In this document: piece by piece, positions 34,027 through 42,266 of the stretch
Numbering within the stretch: position 1 is the first letter of the stretch
Layout of the letters: each line of letters opens with the position of its first letter
NCBI RefSeq assembly: GCF_009193295.2
Contig: NZ_CP059973.1
Coordinates: forward strand, 3,038,001-3,102,000
Source: Bacteroides luhongzhouii
GTDB taxonomy: Bacteria > Bacteroidota > Bacteroidia > Bacteroidales > Bacteroidaceae
Direction: 5' to 3'
Length of the DNA: 64,000 nt
Position numbers and translations under genes: made by a program
Notes under the pieces: generated by a model
What the model saw: the letters and a program-made list of their open reading frames with translations, nothing else
The model's database searches: none
Told to the model about the DNA's origin: nothing

Positions 34027-34983
34027 TTAATATGCAATGTAATAAACTAAATGAAAAAATACAGGAGCAGTGTAGGACAGCGAATCTATCCGGTCGAATA
34101 CTCCTCCATGACCGGGAATACTGTTCCCCATATCTTTAATTCCTTTATCTCTCTTGATGGCGGAGATGACCACGTCTCCCGAGAAGCCGGCAATCGCAAG
34201 GAGGGTGCTAACCAGAATAACGTTGGGAGCGGAGAGGGGAGTCAGGAAACCGAGGAAGTAACCAATCGCAGTGGTACTGATGACACCACCCAGGAAACCT
34301 TCCCACGTCTTGTTCGGACTTACTTTCGGAAGAATCTTATGCCGTCCGAGAAGTTTGCCCCAGATAAATTGCATGATATCATTGATTTCCGTAAGGAATA
34401 CAAGGAACAACAGCAGGCCCCGTCCTCCGGAACTGAATCCCGGTAGTTCGGGAAGTGACAGGAGATAAGCGAGGTGGCTGATACCGAATACCGAAAGCAT
34501 CAGAATCCATTGCAACAGTGCCATCGACTTGGTGATTCCGTGTGTATCTCCCTTTAAAACGAGCCGTAAAGGCAATACGAGGAACATGACTACCGGAATG
34601 AAGATGATGAATGCGCCATACCAGGCAAGGTAAGCCAGATAATATTGAATGGGGATAGACAGTATGCCCCAAAACAGTGCTCCGCGATCTGCCTCTCTGA
34701 ATCCCAATACAGAATAAAGTTCTCTGAAAGCAATGAAAGAGAGAAAGGCAAGGAAGAAATAAGAAATGTTATAGCTGATAAATACAGCACCGATAAACAT
34801 ACCCGCCATGATCCACCATGAGCGCGTGCGTGCGGCGAGTTCGCTGATATTTGTTTTCGGAGATATCTTTTTTACAAGGAAAAGAATAAGGCTTGCCGTA
34901 ACAAGCAATCCGATGATAAGCGAGATGACAATAATCAACTCATCGCTTAATGTAGGGAATATTTTATCCAGTAGATTTTTCAT
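34027..34983 (-). CDS. cdsA: Phosphatidate cytidylyltransferase CdsA
   Basis: The 318-residue polytopic membrane protein has a C-terminal CTP-transferase signature SPNKTWEGFLGGVISTTAIG near residue 225 and SGDVVISAIKRDKGIKDMGN with the metal-binding aspartates, ending in PGHGGVFDRIDSL. It makes CDP-diacylglycerol, the substrate of the adjacent phosphatidyltransferase. The start overlaps that gene's stop. Confidence 0.93.
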   Translation of the reverse strand: MKNLLDKIFPTLSDELIIVISLIIGLLVTASLILFLVKKISPKTNISELAARTRSWWIMAGMFIGAVFISYNISYFFLAFLSFIAFRELYSVLGFREADRGALFWGILSIPIQYYLAYLAWYGAFIIFIPVVMFLVLPLRLVLKGDTHGITKSMALLQWILMLSVFGISHLAYLLSLPELPGFSSGGRGLLLFLVFLTEINDIMQFIWGKLLGRHKILPKVSPNKTWEGFLGGVISTTAIGYFLGFLTPLSAPNVILVSTLLAIAGFSGDVVISAIKRDKGIKDMGNSIPGHGGVFDRIDSLSYTAPVFFHLVYYIAY

Positions 34984-35636
34984 TTTATTTCAGTGTTTGT
35001 TGTGTGTGACATGAGGTACAGGCGATGTATCAGTGTCGCGATAAGACCGATGTTGATAATGATTAGAGCGATGAAGCATACCATCCGGTCGTATCCTGAA
35101 TGGATGGTGCAGGTGGCGACTACAAAGGTCAGTGTCAGCAATGCCATGCGGTGTTGTTTGGCCATCGGACCATTAAAGAAATGCTGATGTGTTTTGTAGG
35201 CTCCTATCCAGCGGAAATAAGCTGTCATAACAGCAAGAAGGGCGCCCAGCCATCCCAATTCGACTCCGAATCCACCTGCTACATACCCGACGGGAATGAT
35301 GAACAATGCATCGGCAAAGCGGTCGGGCATATCATTATAAAGATCTCCGTTGGCACTTTTTTTTCCTCCTTCAATGGCGACCATCCCATCGAACAGGTTG
35401 CAGAGCAACCGCGACTGCATACAAACGATGAACAGAATATAGGCTACATATTTATTGAAGCCGGGATAAATAACTGTGCCAATCAGCAGGAGGCAACCTA
35501 CCATAGCGAAGAATACACTCATCATGGAAATTTGATTGGGAGTGACACCCCAACGAGTTAGTTTGCGGGCAATGTTATTAGCCCAGGCCGTGTTTCGCGA
35601 GGCTATTTCCCGCCTTCCGTCGACTTCGTTTTTCAT
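34980..35636 (-). CDS. CDP-alcohol phosphatidyltransferase family membrane protein
   Basis: The start MKNEVDGRREIASRN (35636) has a TATATTTG promoter at 35667-35660 and a -33 CAA/TTG 19 bases further upstream; the longer frame starts upstream of the promoter. Length is 218 residues with several membrane helices. The motif LFDGMVAIEGGKKS followed by NGDLYNDMPDRFAD keeps the metal aspartates in a variant arrangement. It attaches an alcohol to CDP-diacylglycerol. Head group unknown. First gene of the operon. Confidence 0.88.
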   Translation of the reverse strand: MKNEVDGRREIASRNTAWANNIARKLTRWGVTPNQISMMSVFFAMVGCLLLIGTVIYPGFNKYVAYILFIVCMQSRLLCNLFDGMVAIEGGKKSANGDLYNDMPDRFADALFIIPVGYVAGGFGVELGWLGALLAVMTAYFRWIGAYKTHQHFFNGPMAKQHRMALLTLTFVVATCTIHSGYDRMVCFIALIIINIGLIATLIHRLYLMSHTTNTEIK

Positions 35637-35659
35637 ATTTGTGATATGTTTATGATTCG

Positions 35660-35689
35660 CAAATATACACATCATCTGATGAGTGGCAA
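35660..35689 (-). promoter_or_regulatory. Promoter of the phospholipid/sigma operon
   Basis: On the minus strand TTG (35689-35687) and TATATTTG (35667-35660) are 19 bases apart. Transcription would start near 35653, 17 bases before the ATG at 35636. Confidence 0.6.
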
Positions 35690-35825
35690 AGGAATAAGGG
35701 AGAATTTTGAAAGGACTCTTTTTTTCTGCCGGATAAAAAAAGTTCAAGTCATTTATGGAATCAGTGTGAAATCTGCATCTCTATAGTAAAAGCGAACTAT
35801 TAGTAACATTTTAAATAATGAAGTT

Positions 35826-37676
35826 ATGAAAACAAATCAATTCAGAGCAATGATGCTCGTACTGCTGATGGCAGTTGTTTCTTTAGGTATGGTGAACGCG
35901 CAAGCTATTACCGTGTCGGGTACTGTGACGGATGCAAAGGATGGAACTCCGCTTGTCGGCTGTTCGGTACAGATAAAGGGTACTACAAAAGGTACGGTAA
36001 CGAATACGAATGGTCGGTACACGATACAGGCTAAGAAAGGGGAAACATTGCTGTTCCAGTATATCGGGTATAGGCAAGAGAAAAGGGTGGTGAAATCGGC
36101 TACGCTGGATGTGAAGATGAAAGCTGACGAACTGGTATTGGAAGAATGTGTGGTGGTAGGATATGGGCATGAGACAAGGGCTGCAAAATTAATGTCTACT
36201 GCTTATATGGCAGTATGTCCGACATCAGGAGTCATGTATGATGCTGCAAATGCGGAAGAATACGGGGAGTTTCAGGAGAACGGTTTCAAGAGTGTGTCGG
36301 ATGCTCCGCTTTCTACTTTCTCTATTGATGTAGACGCCGCTTCTTATAGTAATATGCGTCGTTTTATAAATAAAGGTGAACTGCCTCCGGTTGATGCTAT
36401 CCGTACGGAAGAATTGGTGAACTACTTTTCTTATGATTATCCGAAGCCGGCAGGAAATGATCCTGTGAAAATTACGATGGAATCTGGAGCCTGTCCCTGG
36501 AATAGCAATCATCGTCTTGTACGTATCGGCCTGAAAGCAAAAGAAATCCCGACGGATAATCTGCCTGCGTCTAATCTGGTATTCCTGATTGACGTCTCCG
36601 GTTCTATGTGGGGAGCCAACCGGTTGGATTTGGTGAAGTCATCTCTCAAATTATTGGTGAATAACTTACGTGATAAAGATAAAGTAGCGATTGTGACTTA
36701 TTCTGGCAGTGCCGGTGTGAAACTGGAAGCAACTCCGGGCAGCGACAAACAGAAGATTCGCGAAGCGATAGATGAATTAACGGCTGGTGGTTCTACGGCA
36801 GGTGGCGCAGGTATTTTGCTAGCATATAAAATAGCCAAGAAGAATCTGATCTCTAACGGCAATAACCGTATCATACTTTGCTCCGATGGTGATTTTAATG
36901 TGGGCGTTTCTTCCGCTGAAGGATTGGAACAATTGATTGAAAAAGAACGAAAGAGTGGAGTGTTCCTTACCGTACTGGGCTATGGCATGGGTAATTATAA
37001 AGATAAGAAGATTCAGGTATTGGCTGAAAAGGGAAATGGCAATCATGCTTATATAGATAACTTGCAGGAAGCCAACCGTGTTTTGGTAGGCGAATTCGGT
37101 GCTACGCTGCATACAGTGGCAAAAGACGTCAAACTGCAAGTCGAATTTAATCCTTCCCAAGTGCAGGCATATCGTCTGATTGGTTACGAAAGCCGTCTGT
37201 TGAAAGACGAGGATTTTAATAATGACGCTAAAGATGCCGGAGATATGGGTGCGGGACATACGGTGACAGCCTTTTACGAGGTGGTTCCTACAGGAGCAAA
37301 GAATGAATATGTGGGTAAAATAGACGACTTGAAATATCAGAAGAAAGAGAAAGTGTCTGTGAAGCCGACAGGCTCTAATGAACTCCTGACTGTGAAGCTG
37401 CGTTATAAAGCTCCGGATAAAGATGTCAGCAAGAAAATGGAACTTCCTTTCGTAGATAATAACGGAAATAATGTTTCTTCCGATTTCCGCTTTGCTTCTG
37501 CAGTGGCTATGTTCGGACAGCTACTTCGGGAGTCTGACTTTAAAGGAAATGCCAGTTACGACAAAGTGATTGATCTGGCCAAACAGGGACTGAATAACGA
37601 TGATAAAGGATATAGAAGAGAATTCATTCGTTTGGTTGAGGCTGCTAAAGGATTGGAAAGAACGAATAAGAACTAG
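35826..37676 (+). CDS. von Willebrand factor A protein with carboxypeptidase-regulatory N-domain
   Basis: The 616-residue protein has a signal peptide (VSLGMVNAQA) and an N-terminal carboxypeptidase-regulatory-like domain (about 28-105) followed by CVVVGYGHETRAAK, the same layout as SusC N-termini. The vWA domain (about 240-420) has the complete metal site LIDVSGSMWGANRLD and CSDGDFNVGVSS, with a C-terminal domain (about 430-610) typical of this family. It is probably anchored or secreted in the envelope and binds protein partners. It lies divergent from the phospholipid/sigma operon. A clear -7 box was not found. Confidence 0.88.
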   Translation: MKTNQFRAMMLVLLMAVVSLGMVNAQAITVSGTVTDAKDGTPLVGCSVQIKGTTKGTVTNTNGRYTIQAKKGETLLFQYIGYRQEKRVVKSATLDVKMKADELVLEECVVVGYGHETRAAKLMSTAYMAVCPTSGVMYDAANAEEYGEFQENGFKSVSDAPLSTFSIDVDAASYSNMRRFINKGELPPVDAIRTEELVNYFSYDYPKPAGNDPVKITMESGACPWNSNHRLVRIGLKAKEIPTDNLPASNLVFLIDVSGSMWGANRLDLVKSSLKLLVNNLRDKDKVAIVTYSGSAGVKLEATPGSDKQKIREAIDELTAGGSTAGGAGILLAYKIAKKNLISNGNNRIILCSDGDFNVGVSSAEGLEQLIEKERKSGVFLTVLGYGMGNYKDKKIQVLAEKGNGNHAYIDNLQEANRVLVGEFGATLHTVAKDVKLQVEFNPSQVQAYRLIGYESRLLKDEDFNNDAKDAGDMGAGHTVTAFYEVVPTGAKNEYVGKIDDLKYQKKEKVSVKPTGSNELLTVKLRYKAPDKDVSKKMELPFVDNNGNNVSSDFRFASAVAMFGQLLRESDFKGNASYDKVIDLAKQGLNNDDKGYRREFIRLVEAAKGLERTNKN

Positions 37677-37735
37677 GACAGCAGATCACTGATATGAATA
37701 AACGTAAAATTCCAGATAGATAATCTTAGAAAATA

Positions 37736-37814
37736 ATAGTGACGGTATATGCTCGGGATAGTGACGCTATCACTGTTGTATACCGTCACTATCTTTGTCG
37801 GATACCGTCACTAT
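37736..37814. repeat. Four 13-bp motifs at exact 22-bp spacing, dyad arranged
   Basis: ATAGTGACGGTAT occurs at 37736-37748, ATAGTGACGCTAT at 37758-37770, and the inverse ATACCGTCACTAT at 37780-37792 and 37802-37814. All spacers are 9 bases, and the whole 79-bp block is symmetric about position 37775. No T-run follows, so it is unlike a simple terminator. It could be a protein-binding array or a REP-like element. Confidence 0.85.
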
Positions 37815-37852
37815 AATTAATTTCGTCCGAAATTCGTCTGACCTAAAACGAA

Positions 37853-37885
37853 AAATAGCCATAAACTTTTCGTTTATAGCTATTT
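37853..37885 (-). terminator. Terminator after tRNA-Trp
   Basis: AAATAGCCATAAAC (37853-37866) pairs with GTTTATAGCTATTT (37872-37885) with one mismatch, and on the minus strand is followed by TTTTCGTTTT. It lies directly downstream of the tRNA 3' end. Confidence 0.7.
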
Positions 37886-37892
37886 AACTCTG

Positions 37893-37965
37893 CACGGGAG
37901 GAGAGGCTCGAACTCCCGACACCCGGTTTTGGAGACCGGTGCTCTACCAACTGAGCTACTCCCGT
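37893..37965 (-). tRNA. tRNA-Trp (anticodon CCA)
   Basis: The minus strand folds into a standard 73-base cloverleaf: acceptor ACGGGAG/CTCCCGT, D-arm with AGCTCAGTTGGTAGAGC, anticodon stem ACCGG/CCGGG with loop TCTCCAAAA and anticodon CCA, and T-arm GGGAGTTCGAGCCTCTC. The discriminator base is G and CCA is not encoded. It charges with tryptophan. Confidence 0.95.
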
Positions 37966-38030
37966 GTTTGCGGCTGCAAAGGTAGTAGAAACTTCTGAAT
38001 CTCCAAACATTCGGGTAAATAAGTTTTGAA

Positions 38031-38390
38031 TTATTTTAATTTTTTCCACTCATCGGGCTTAAAACCGACCAGAACGAAGCTGTCTGTCACTACCAATGGG
38101 CGTTTTACCAATTTACCGTTCGTTGCCAAGAGTGCTATCTGCTCTTCCTCACTCATTGCAGGTAGTTTCTCGCTTAGTTTCAGCTCTTTATATACTAATC
38201 CACTCGTGTTGAAGAATTTCTTCACCGGTAGACCGCTGCGTGGAATCCATGCTTTTAATTCTTCAACCGTAGGATTTTCTTCTACAATTAATCGGTTTGT
38301 GAACTCAATGTTATTTTCTGTTAACCATTTCTTGGCTTTCTGGCATGTGCTGCATGCCGGGTACTGCAAAAATAATGTTGCCATATTCAT
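38031..38390 (-). CDS. ArsC/Spx-family thioredoxin-fold protein
   Basis: The 119-residue protein has an N-terminal thioredoxin-like redox motif QYPACSTCQKAKKWL and ends in KRPLVVTDSFVLVGFKPDEW, which is typical of the ArsC/YffB family. Arsenate reductase or Spx-like regulatory roles are possible. A start at the second methionine (MATLF) is also plausible. No ars genes are near, so an arsenic role is not supported by context. Confidence 0.85.
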   Translation of the reverse strand: MNMATLFLQYPACSTCQKAKKWLTENNIEFTNRLIVEENPTVEELKAWIPRSGLPVKKFFNTSGLVYKELKLSEKLPAMSEEEQIALLATNGKLVKRPLVVTDSFVLVGFKPDEWKKLK

Positions 38391-38432
38391 TTATAATTTA
38401 ATTCTTACTATGTAATACTTAATACTTAAACT

Positions 38433-39011
38433 TCACCTCAATATTTGCAAATCCTGAAACATAATCCGATAAGCGGCTGCTTTCTTATCCAATGCCAGTG
38501 GGTATGCTCTTGATGAGGAAGGCATACGGTAAAGCCGCATGGCGCGTCCTTCGAAAACAAACTCGGAGTAATCGCCTACTTTCGGCTCTTCTATATCGAA
38601 TTGCTGTCGGAGAGTGTCCGTTGCTTTTTGCCCCGTAGTGACGATGGCTTTGCATTCGGGAAGTTGTAGCAGTAATGCTGCTACATCGGTAGCCTCCACT
38701 ACTTCGAGAAACTTATCCGATGCGTTATCCTGCAACCGGCGGATGGATGAAGCGGTATCGAACAGGGCAATTCCCTTTTCGTTCAAAAAGTCTATGATTT
38801 GCTCACGACAGAACGATTTTAGTGTCGAATTCAGAAAGTGATTCTTATCATTAAAGAATAAGATTCCGTATATACGCCACATATCATTGTTTAGGTTCGG
38901 ATAATAAAAGTCCATCGACCAACGTTTTTTCTGTGGCGGAAAACTTCCCAGCATAAGTAGCTTTGATTTCGCTGGGAGAAATGGTGCTAACGGATGTGTT
39001 TCGATTTCCAT
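38433..39011 (-). CDS. Uracil-DNA-glycosylase-superfamily protein
   Basis: The 192-residue protein has the motif LMLGSFPPQKKR near residue 20, corresponding to the glycosylase active-site loop, and LYRMPSSSRAYP near residue 160, corresponding to the C-terminal DNA-contact motif of the Mug/TDG-like branch. It likely removes mispaired or damaged bases, although canonical residues deviate. It is transcribed alone on the minus strand, and its start precedes the second SusC gene in a divergent layout. Confidence 0.75.
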   Translation of the reverse strand: MEIETHPLAPFLPAKSKLLMLGSFPPQKKRWSMDFYYPNLNNDMWRIYGILFFNDKNHFLNSTLKSFCREQIIDFLNEKGIALFDTASSIRRLQDNASDKFLEVVEATDVAALLLQLPECKAIVTTGQKATDTLRQQFDIEEPKVGDYSEFVFEGRAMRLYRMPSSSRAYPLALDKKAAAYRIMFQDLQILR

Positions 39012-39104
39012 ATTTCTTTCATTTTTAATTTAGCACAAAAATAGTGATAATGTTTATTTCCCTCAAAATCAATGAGAAAAAATGCTAGATTTAAAATATT
39101 TAGT

Positions 39105-39112
39105 TATTTTTG
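39105..39112 (+). promoter_or_regulatory. Promoter -7 box of the second SusC/SusD operon
   Basis: TATTTTTG ends 7 bases before the ATG at 39120, so the transcript is expected to be nearly leaderless if that ATG is used. Confidence 0.5.
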
Positions 39113-39119
39113 CGGCATA

Positions 39120-42100
39120 ATGAACAAACAATATTTTATTATATCATTGAAAAAAGAAATTTTAGTAAGTTGTTTCTTGATGAGCTTGTTTTTCCTAGAG
39201 GGTGGGAATTGTTATGCTTCGGAGCAACAGGTGTTAAGAGGGACAGTAGAAGCTCTTTCTGACAATTATACCGTGAGAGGGCGTGTTATTGATATCTATG
39301 GTGAACCACTAATCGGTGCTACAATACGAGAAAAGGGGGGAGCTAATGGTACTGTGACCGATATTGATGGACGATTCTTTTTATCTGTTCCGGATAGTGC
39401 TGTCTTGCAGGTTTCTTTTGTAGGTTACAAGACTTTAGAAGTCAATGTGACAGGTCGGACTATGCTTGAAATACGTCTTCAGGAAGACGCGGTGATGCTT
39501 GATCATGTCATCGTAACAGCCTTGGGACTTGAGAAGGATGAAGCTACATTGGCTTATTCTGCGCAGAAAATCAAGGGAGAGGAACTGAATCGTGTGAAAG
39601 AAATAAATATGATTACTGCGCTGGCAGGAAAAGCTGCCGGTGTACAAATCAATAAGAACTCTTCCGGTATGGGAGGGTCTGCAAAAGTCAGTCTCCGGGG
39701 AATCCGTTCGGTGTCCGGTGATAATCAACCGCTTTATGTGATAGACGGAGTGCCGATGTCGAATACCTCTTCCGAGCAGGCTTATTCGGCTATTGGAGGT
39801 ACGGCGAATGCCGGCAACCGTGACGGAGGAGATGGGATTTCTAATCTAAATCCGGAAGATGTGGAAAGCATCAGTATCCTGAAAGGTGCTCCAGCAGCAG
39901 CTTTATATGGCAGCATGGCTGCTAACGGGGTCATTCTTATCACTACTAAAAAAGGAAATTCTGTCGGGCAAAGGAATATTAATTTCTCTACGGGACTAAC
40001 TTTCGAGAAAGCATTCAGCCTGCCTGAAATGCAGAACCGTTATGGTGTCAGTGATGTGGTGGACAGCTGGGGTGAGAAAGAGAATCTGACGCTTCATGAT
40101 AATCTGAATGATTTTTTCCGTACCGGATTGACCTCAATGACTTCTGTATCCGTCAGCTATGGAAATGAAACTCTGCAAACTTATTTCTCCTATGCCAACA
40201 CCACCGGGAAGGGGATTATGGATAAGAATAAGCTGAAGAAGCATAATATAAACCTACGCGAAACGGCTACCATGTTCAACAAACGTTTGAAACTGGATGG
40301 TAATGTGAATGTAATGAAACAAACTGTCGAAAATAAGCCGGTATCGGGAGGCTTTTATATGAATCCGTTGGTAGGGCTTTATCGTTTTCCTCGTGGTGAG
40401 AATCTGTCTTATTATAAAGATCATTTTGAAACTTATGACGAAGAGCGGAATTTGAATGTGCAGAACTGGCATACGTTTACTGAAGATTTCGAACAGAATC
40501 CATATTGGATAGTGAATCGTATACAAAGTAAAGAAACACGTACGCGCGTTATCCTTTCCCTTTCGGCAAACTTTAAGATAAATGATTGGTTGACGATTCA
40601 AGCTCGTGGCAACATGGACTACTGGGCTGACAAGTTGCGTCAGAAATTCTATGCGTCTACCGCTACTGCCCTGTGTGGAGTGAACGGCCGATATATTGAA
40701 ATGGATTATCAGGAAACACAGATGTATGGTGATGTGATGGCGATGTTTAAGAAAACCTGGGGAGATTTTACACTGGATGCGGCTATTGGCGGTAGTATAA
40801 ATGACCGAATCAGAAATTCGACCCGTTATGATTCCAAAAATGCTTCTCTGAAGTTTGCTAATGTATTTAATATTGCCAATATCATCATGAACAGTTCTGC
40901 CAGTATTGATCAGAAAATAGATGAGCATCGTCAGTTGCAATCTATTTTCGGTACAGCACAGATTGGCTACAAGGAAAAATTATTTCTTGATTTGACAGCT
41001 CGTAATGACTGGGCATCAACCTTGGCTTATACTGAACATGAGAAAGCGGGATTTGCTTATCCTTCCGTTGGTCTTTCCATATTGCTTGATAAATGGGTGA
41101 AGCTGCCCGAATGGATTTCTTTTGCGAAACTGCGTGGTGCCTATAGTAAAGTGGGGAACGATATTCCTGTATTTGTCACTAATTCCACTTCTCATATCGG
41201 TGCCGGTGGCGAGATGCAGGCGAATGATGCCGCTCCTTTCAAAGATATGGAGCCGGAAATGACTCATGCCATGGAATTCGGAACGGAATGGAGATTCTTC
41301 CAACATCGGTTAAGAATCAATCTGACTTATTATCGTACCAATACTTATAATCAGTTTTTCAAACTTCCTGCACTTGCAGGTGATAAGTTTGCTTACCGAT
41401 ATGTAAATGCCGGGAATATTCAGAACCGTGGATGGGAAGTGACACTGAACGGAACTCCGATACTGACTTCTGATTTCACTTGGAAAACTTCCATTAATTT
41501 TTCTGCTAACAAGAATAAGATTGTGAAGCTGCACGACGAATTGAAAGAATTAGTCTACGGGCCTACGAGCTTTTCTTCCAGTTATGCAATGAAATTGGTG
41601 AAAGATGGTTCTATCGGTGATATCTATGGTAAAGCTTTTGTACGTGATGCCGCAGGAAATATTGTTTATGAAACAGAAGGAGATTACAAAGGACTTCCAT
41701 TGGTGGAAGGTGACGGAAACACAGTGAAAGTAGGAAATGCCAATCCTGTCTTTATGATGGGATGGGATCACACATTCTCTTACAAAGGATTCAGCCTTTA
41801 TTTCCTGCTTGACTGGCGTTACGGAGGCAAAGTCCTTTCGCAGACACAGGCGGAAATGGATCTCTATGGCGTATCGGAAATTACGGCTGATGCGCGTGAC
41901 AGAGGATATGTAATGCTTGAAGGTCAGCAGATCGATAATGTGAAAGGATTCTATAAAAATGTAGTGGGCGGGCGTGCCGGAGTGACAGAATATTATATGT
42001 ATGATGCTACTAATTTACGGTTGCGCGAAGTATCGTTGAGCTATAATTTCTCAAAGAAGTGGATACAGAAAACGAAGGTTTTGAAAGACGTGCAGCTTTC

Positions 42101-42251
42101 GTTTGTGGCACGCAATCTATGTTTCTTATATAAGAAAGCTCCTTTTGATCCGGATTTGGTACTTTCCACCGGGAATGATAACCAAGGTATTGAAGTATTC
42201 GGAATGCCTACAACCCGTAGTTTGGGCTTTACTCTGAAATGTGAATTTTAA
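39120..42251 (+). CDS. SusC/RagA-family TonB-dependent transporter (second pair)
   Basis: With start MNKQYFIISLKK (39120) the protein is 1043 residues; the upstream part of the frame lies within the promoter. The signal sequence is long and ends near CYASEQQ. A carboxypeptidase-regulatory-like domain (VRGRVIDIYGEPLIGATIRE), a TonB-box-like LDHVIVTALGLEKDEAT, the plug (GGSAKVSLRGIRSV and QPLYVIDGVPMSN) and the barrel ending RSLGFTLKCEF follow. It is predicted to import a bound ligand with the SusD-like protein encoded next. No hydrolase gene accompanies it. Confidence 0.93.
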   Translation: MNKQYFIISLKKEILVSCFLMSLFFLEGGNCYASEQQVLRGTVEALSDNYTVRGRVIDIYGEPLIGATIREKGGANGTVTDIDGRFFLSVPDSAVLQVSFVGYKTLEVNVTGRTMLEIRLQEDAVMLDHVIVTALGLEKDEATLAYSAQKIKGEELNRVKEINMITALAGKAAGVQINKNSSGMGGSAKVSLRGIRSVSGDNQPLYVIDGVPMSNTSSEQAYSAIGGTANAGNRDGGDGISNLNPEDVESISILKGAPAAALYGSMAANGVILITTKKGNSVGQRNINFSTGLTFEKAFSLPEMQNRYGVSDVVDSWGEKENLTLHDNLNDFFRTGLTSMTSVSVSYGNETLQTYFSYANTTGKGIMDKNKLKKHNINLRETATMFNKRLKLDGNVNVMKQTVENKPVSGGFYMNPLVGLYRFPRGENLSYYKDHFETYDEERNLNVQNWHTFTEDFEQNPYWIVNRIQSKETRTRVILSLSANFKINDWLTIQARGNMDYWADKLRQKFYASTATALCGVNGRYIEMDYQETQMYGDVMAMFKKTWGDFTLDAAIGGSINDRIRNSTRYDSKNASLKFANVFNIANIIMNSSASIDQKIDEHRQLQSIFGTAQIGYKEKLFLDLTARNDWASTLAYTEHEKAGFAYPSVGLSILLDKWVKLPEWISFAKLRGAYSKVGNDIPVFVTNSTSHIGAGGEMQANDAAPFKDMEPEMTHAMEFGTEWRFFQHRLRINLTYYRTNTYNQFFKLPALAGDKFAYRYVNAGNIQNRGWEVTLNGTPILTSDFTWKTSINFSANKNKIVKLHDELKELVYGPTSFSSSYAMKLVKDGSIGDIYGKAFVRDAAGNIVYETEGDYKGLPLVEGDGNTVKVGNANPVFMMGWDHTFSYKGFSLYFLLDWRYGGKVLSQTQAEMDLYGVSEITADARDRGYVMLEGQQIDNVKGFYKNVVGGRAGVTEYYMYDATNLRLREVSLSYNFSKKWIQKTKVLKDVQLSFVARNLCFLYKKAPFDPDLVLSTGNDNQGIEVFGMPTTRSLGFTLKCEF

Positions 42252-42266
42252 AGGTAGGAGAGAGAA

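Noticed and set aside
37736..37814. Small CRISPR array suggested by regular spacing.
   Set aside because: Units are only 13 bp with 9-base spacers, alternate in orientation, and no cas genes are present.
37843..38049. A 68-residue minus-strand frame spanning the tRNA.
   Set aside because: It overlaps tRNA-Trp and its terminator, a typical false frame.
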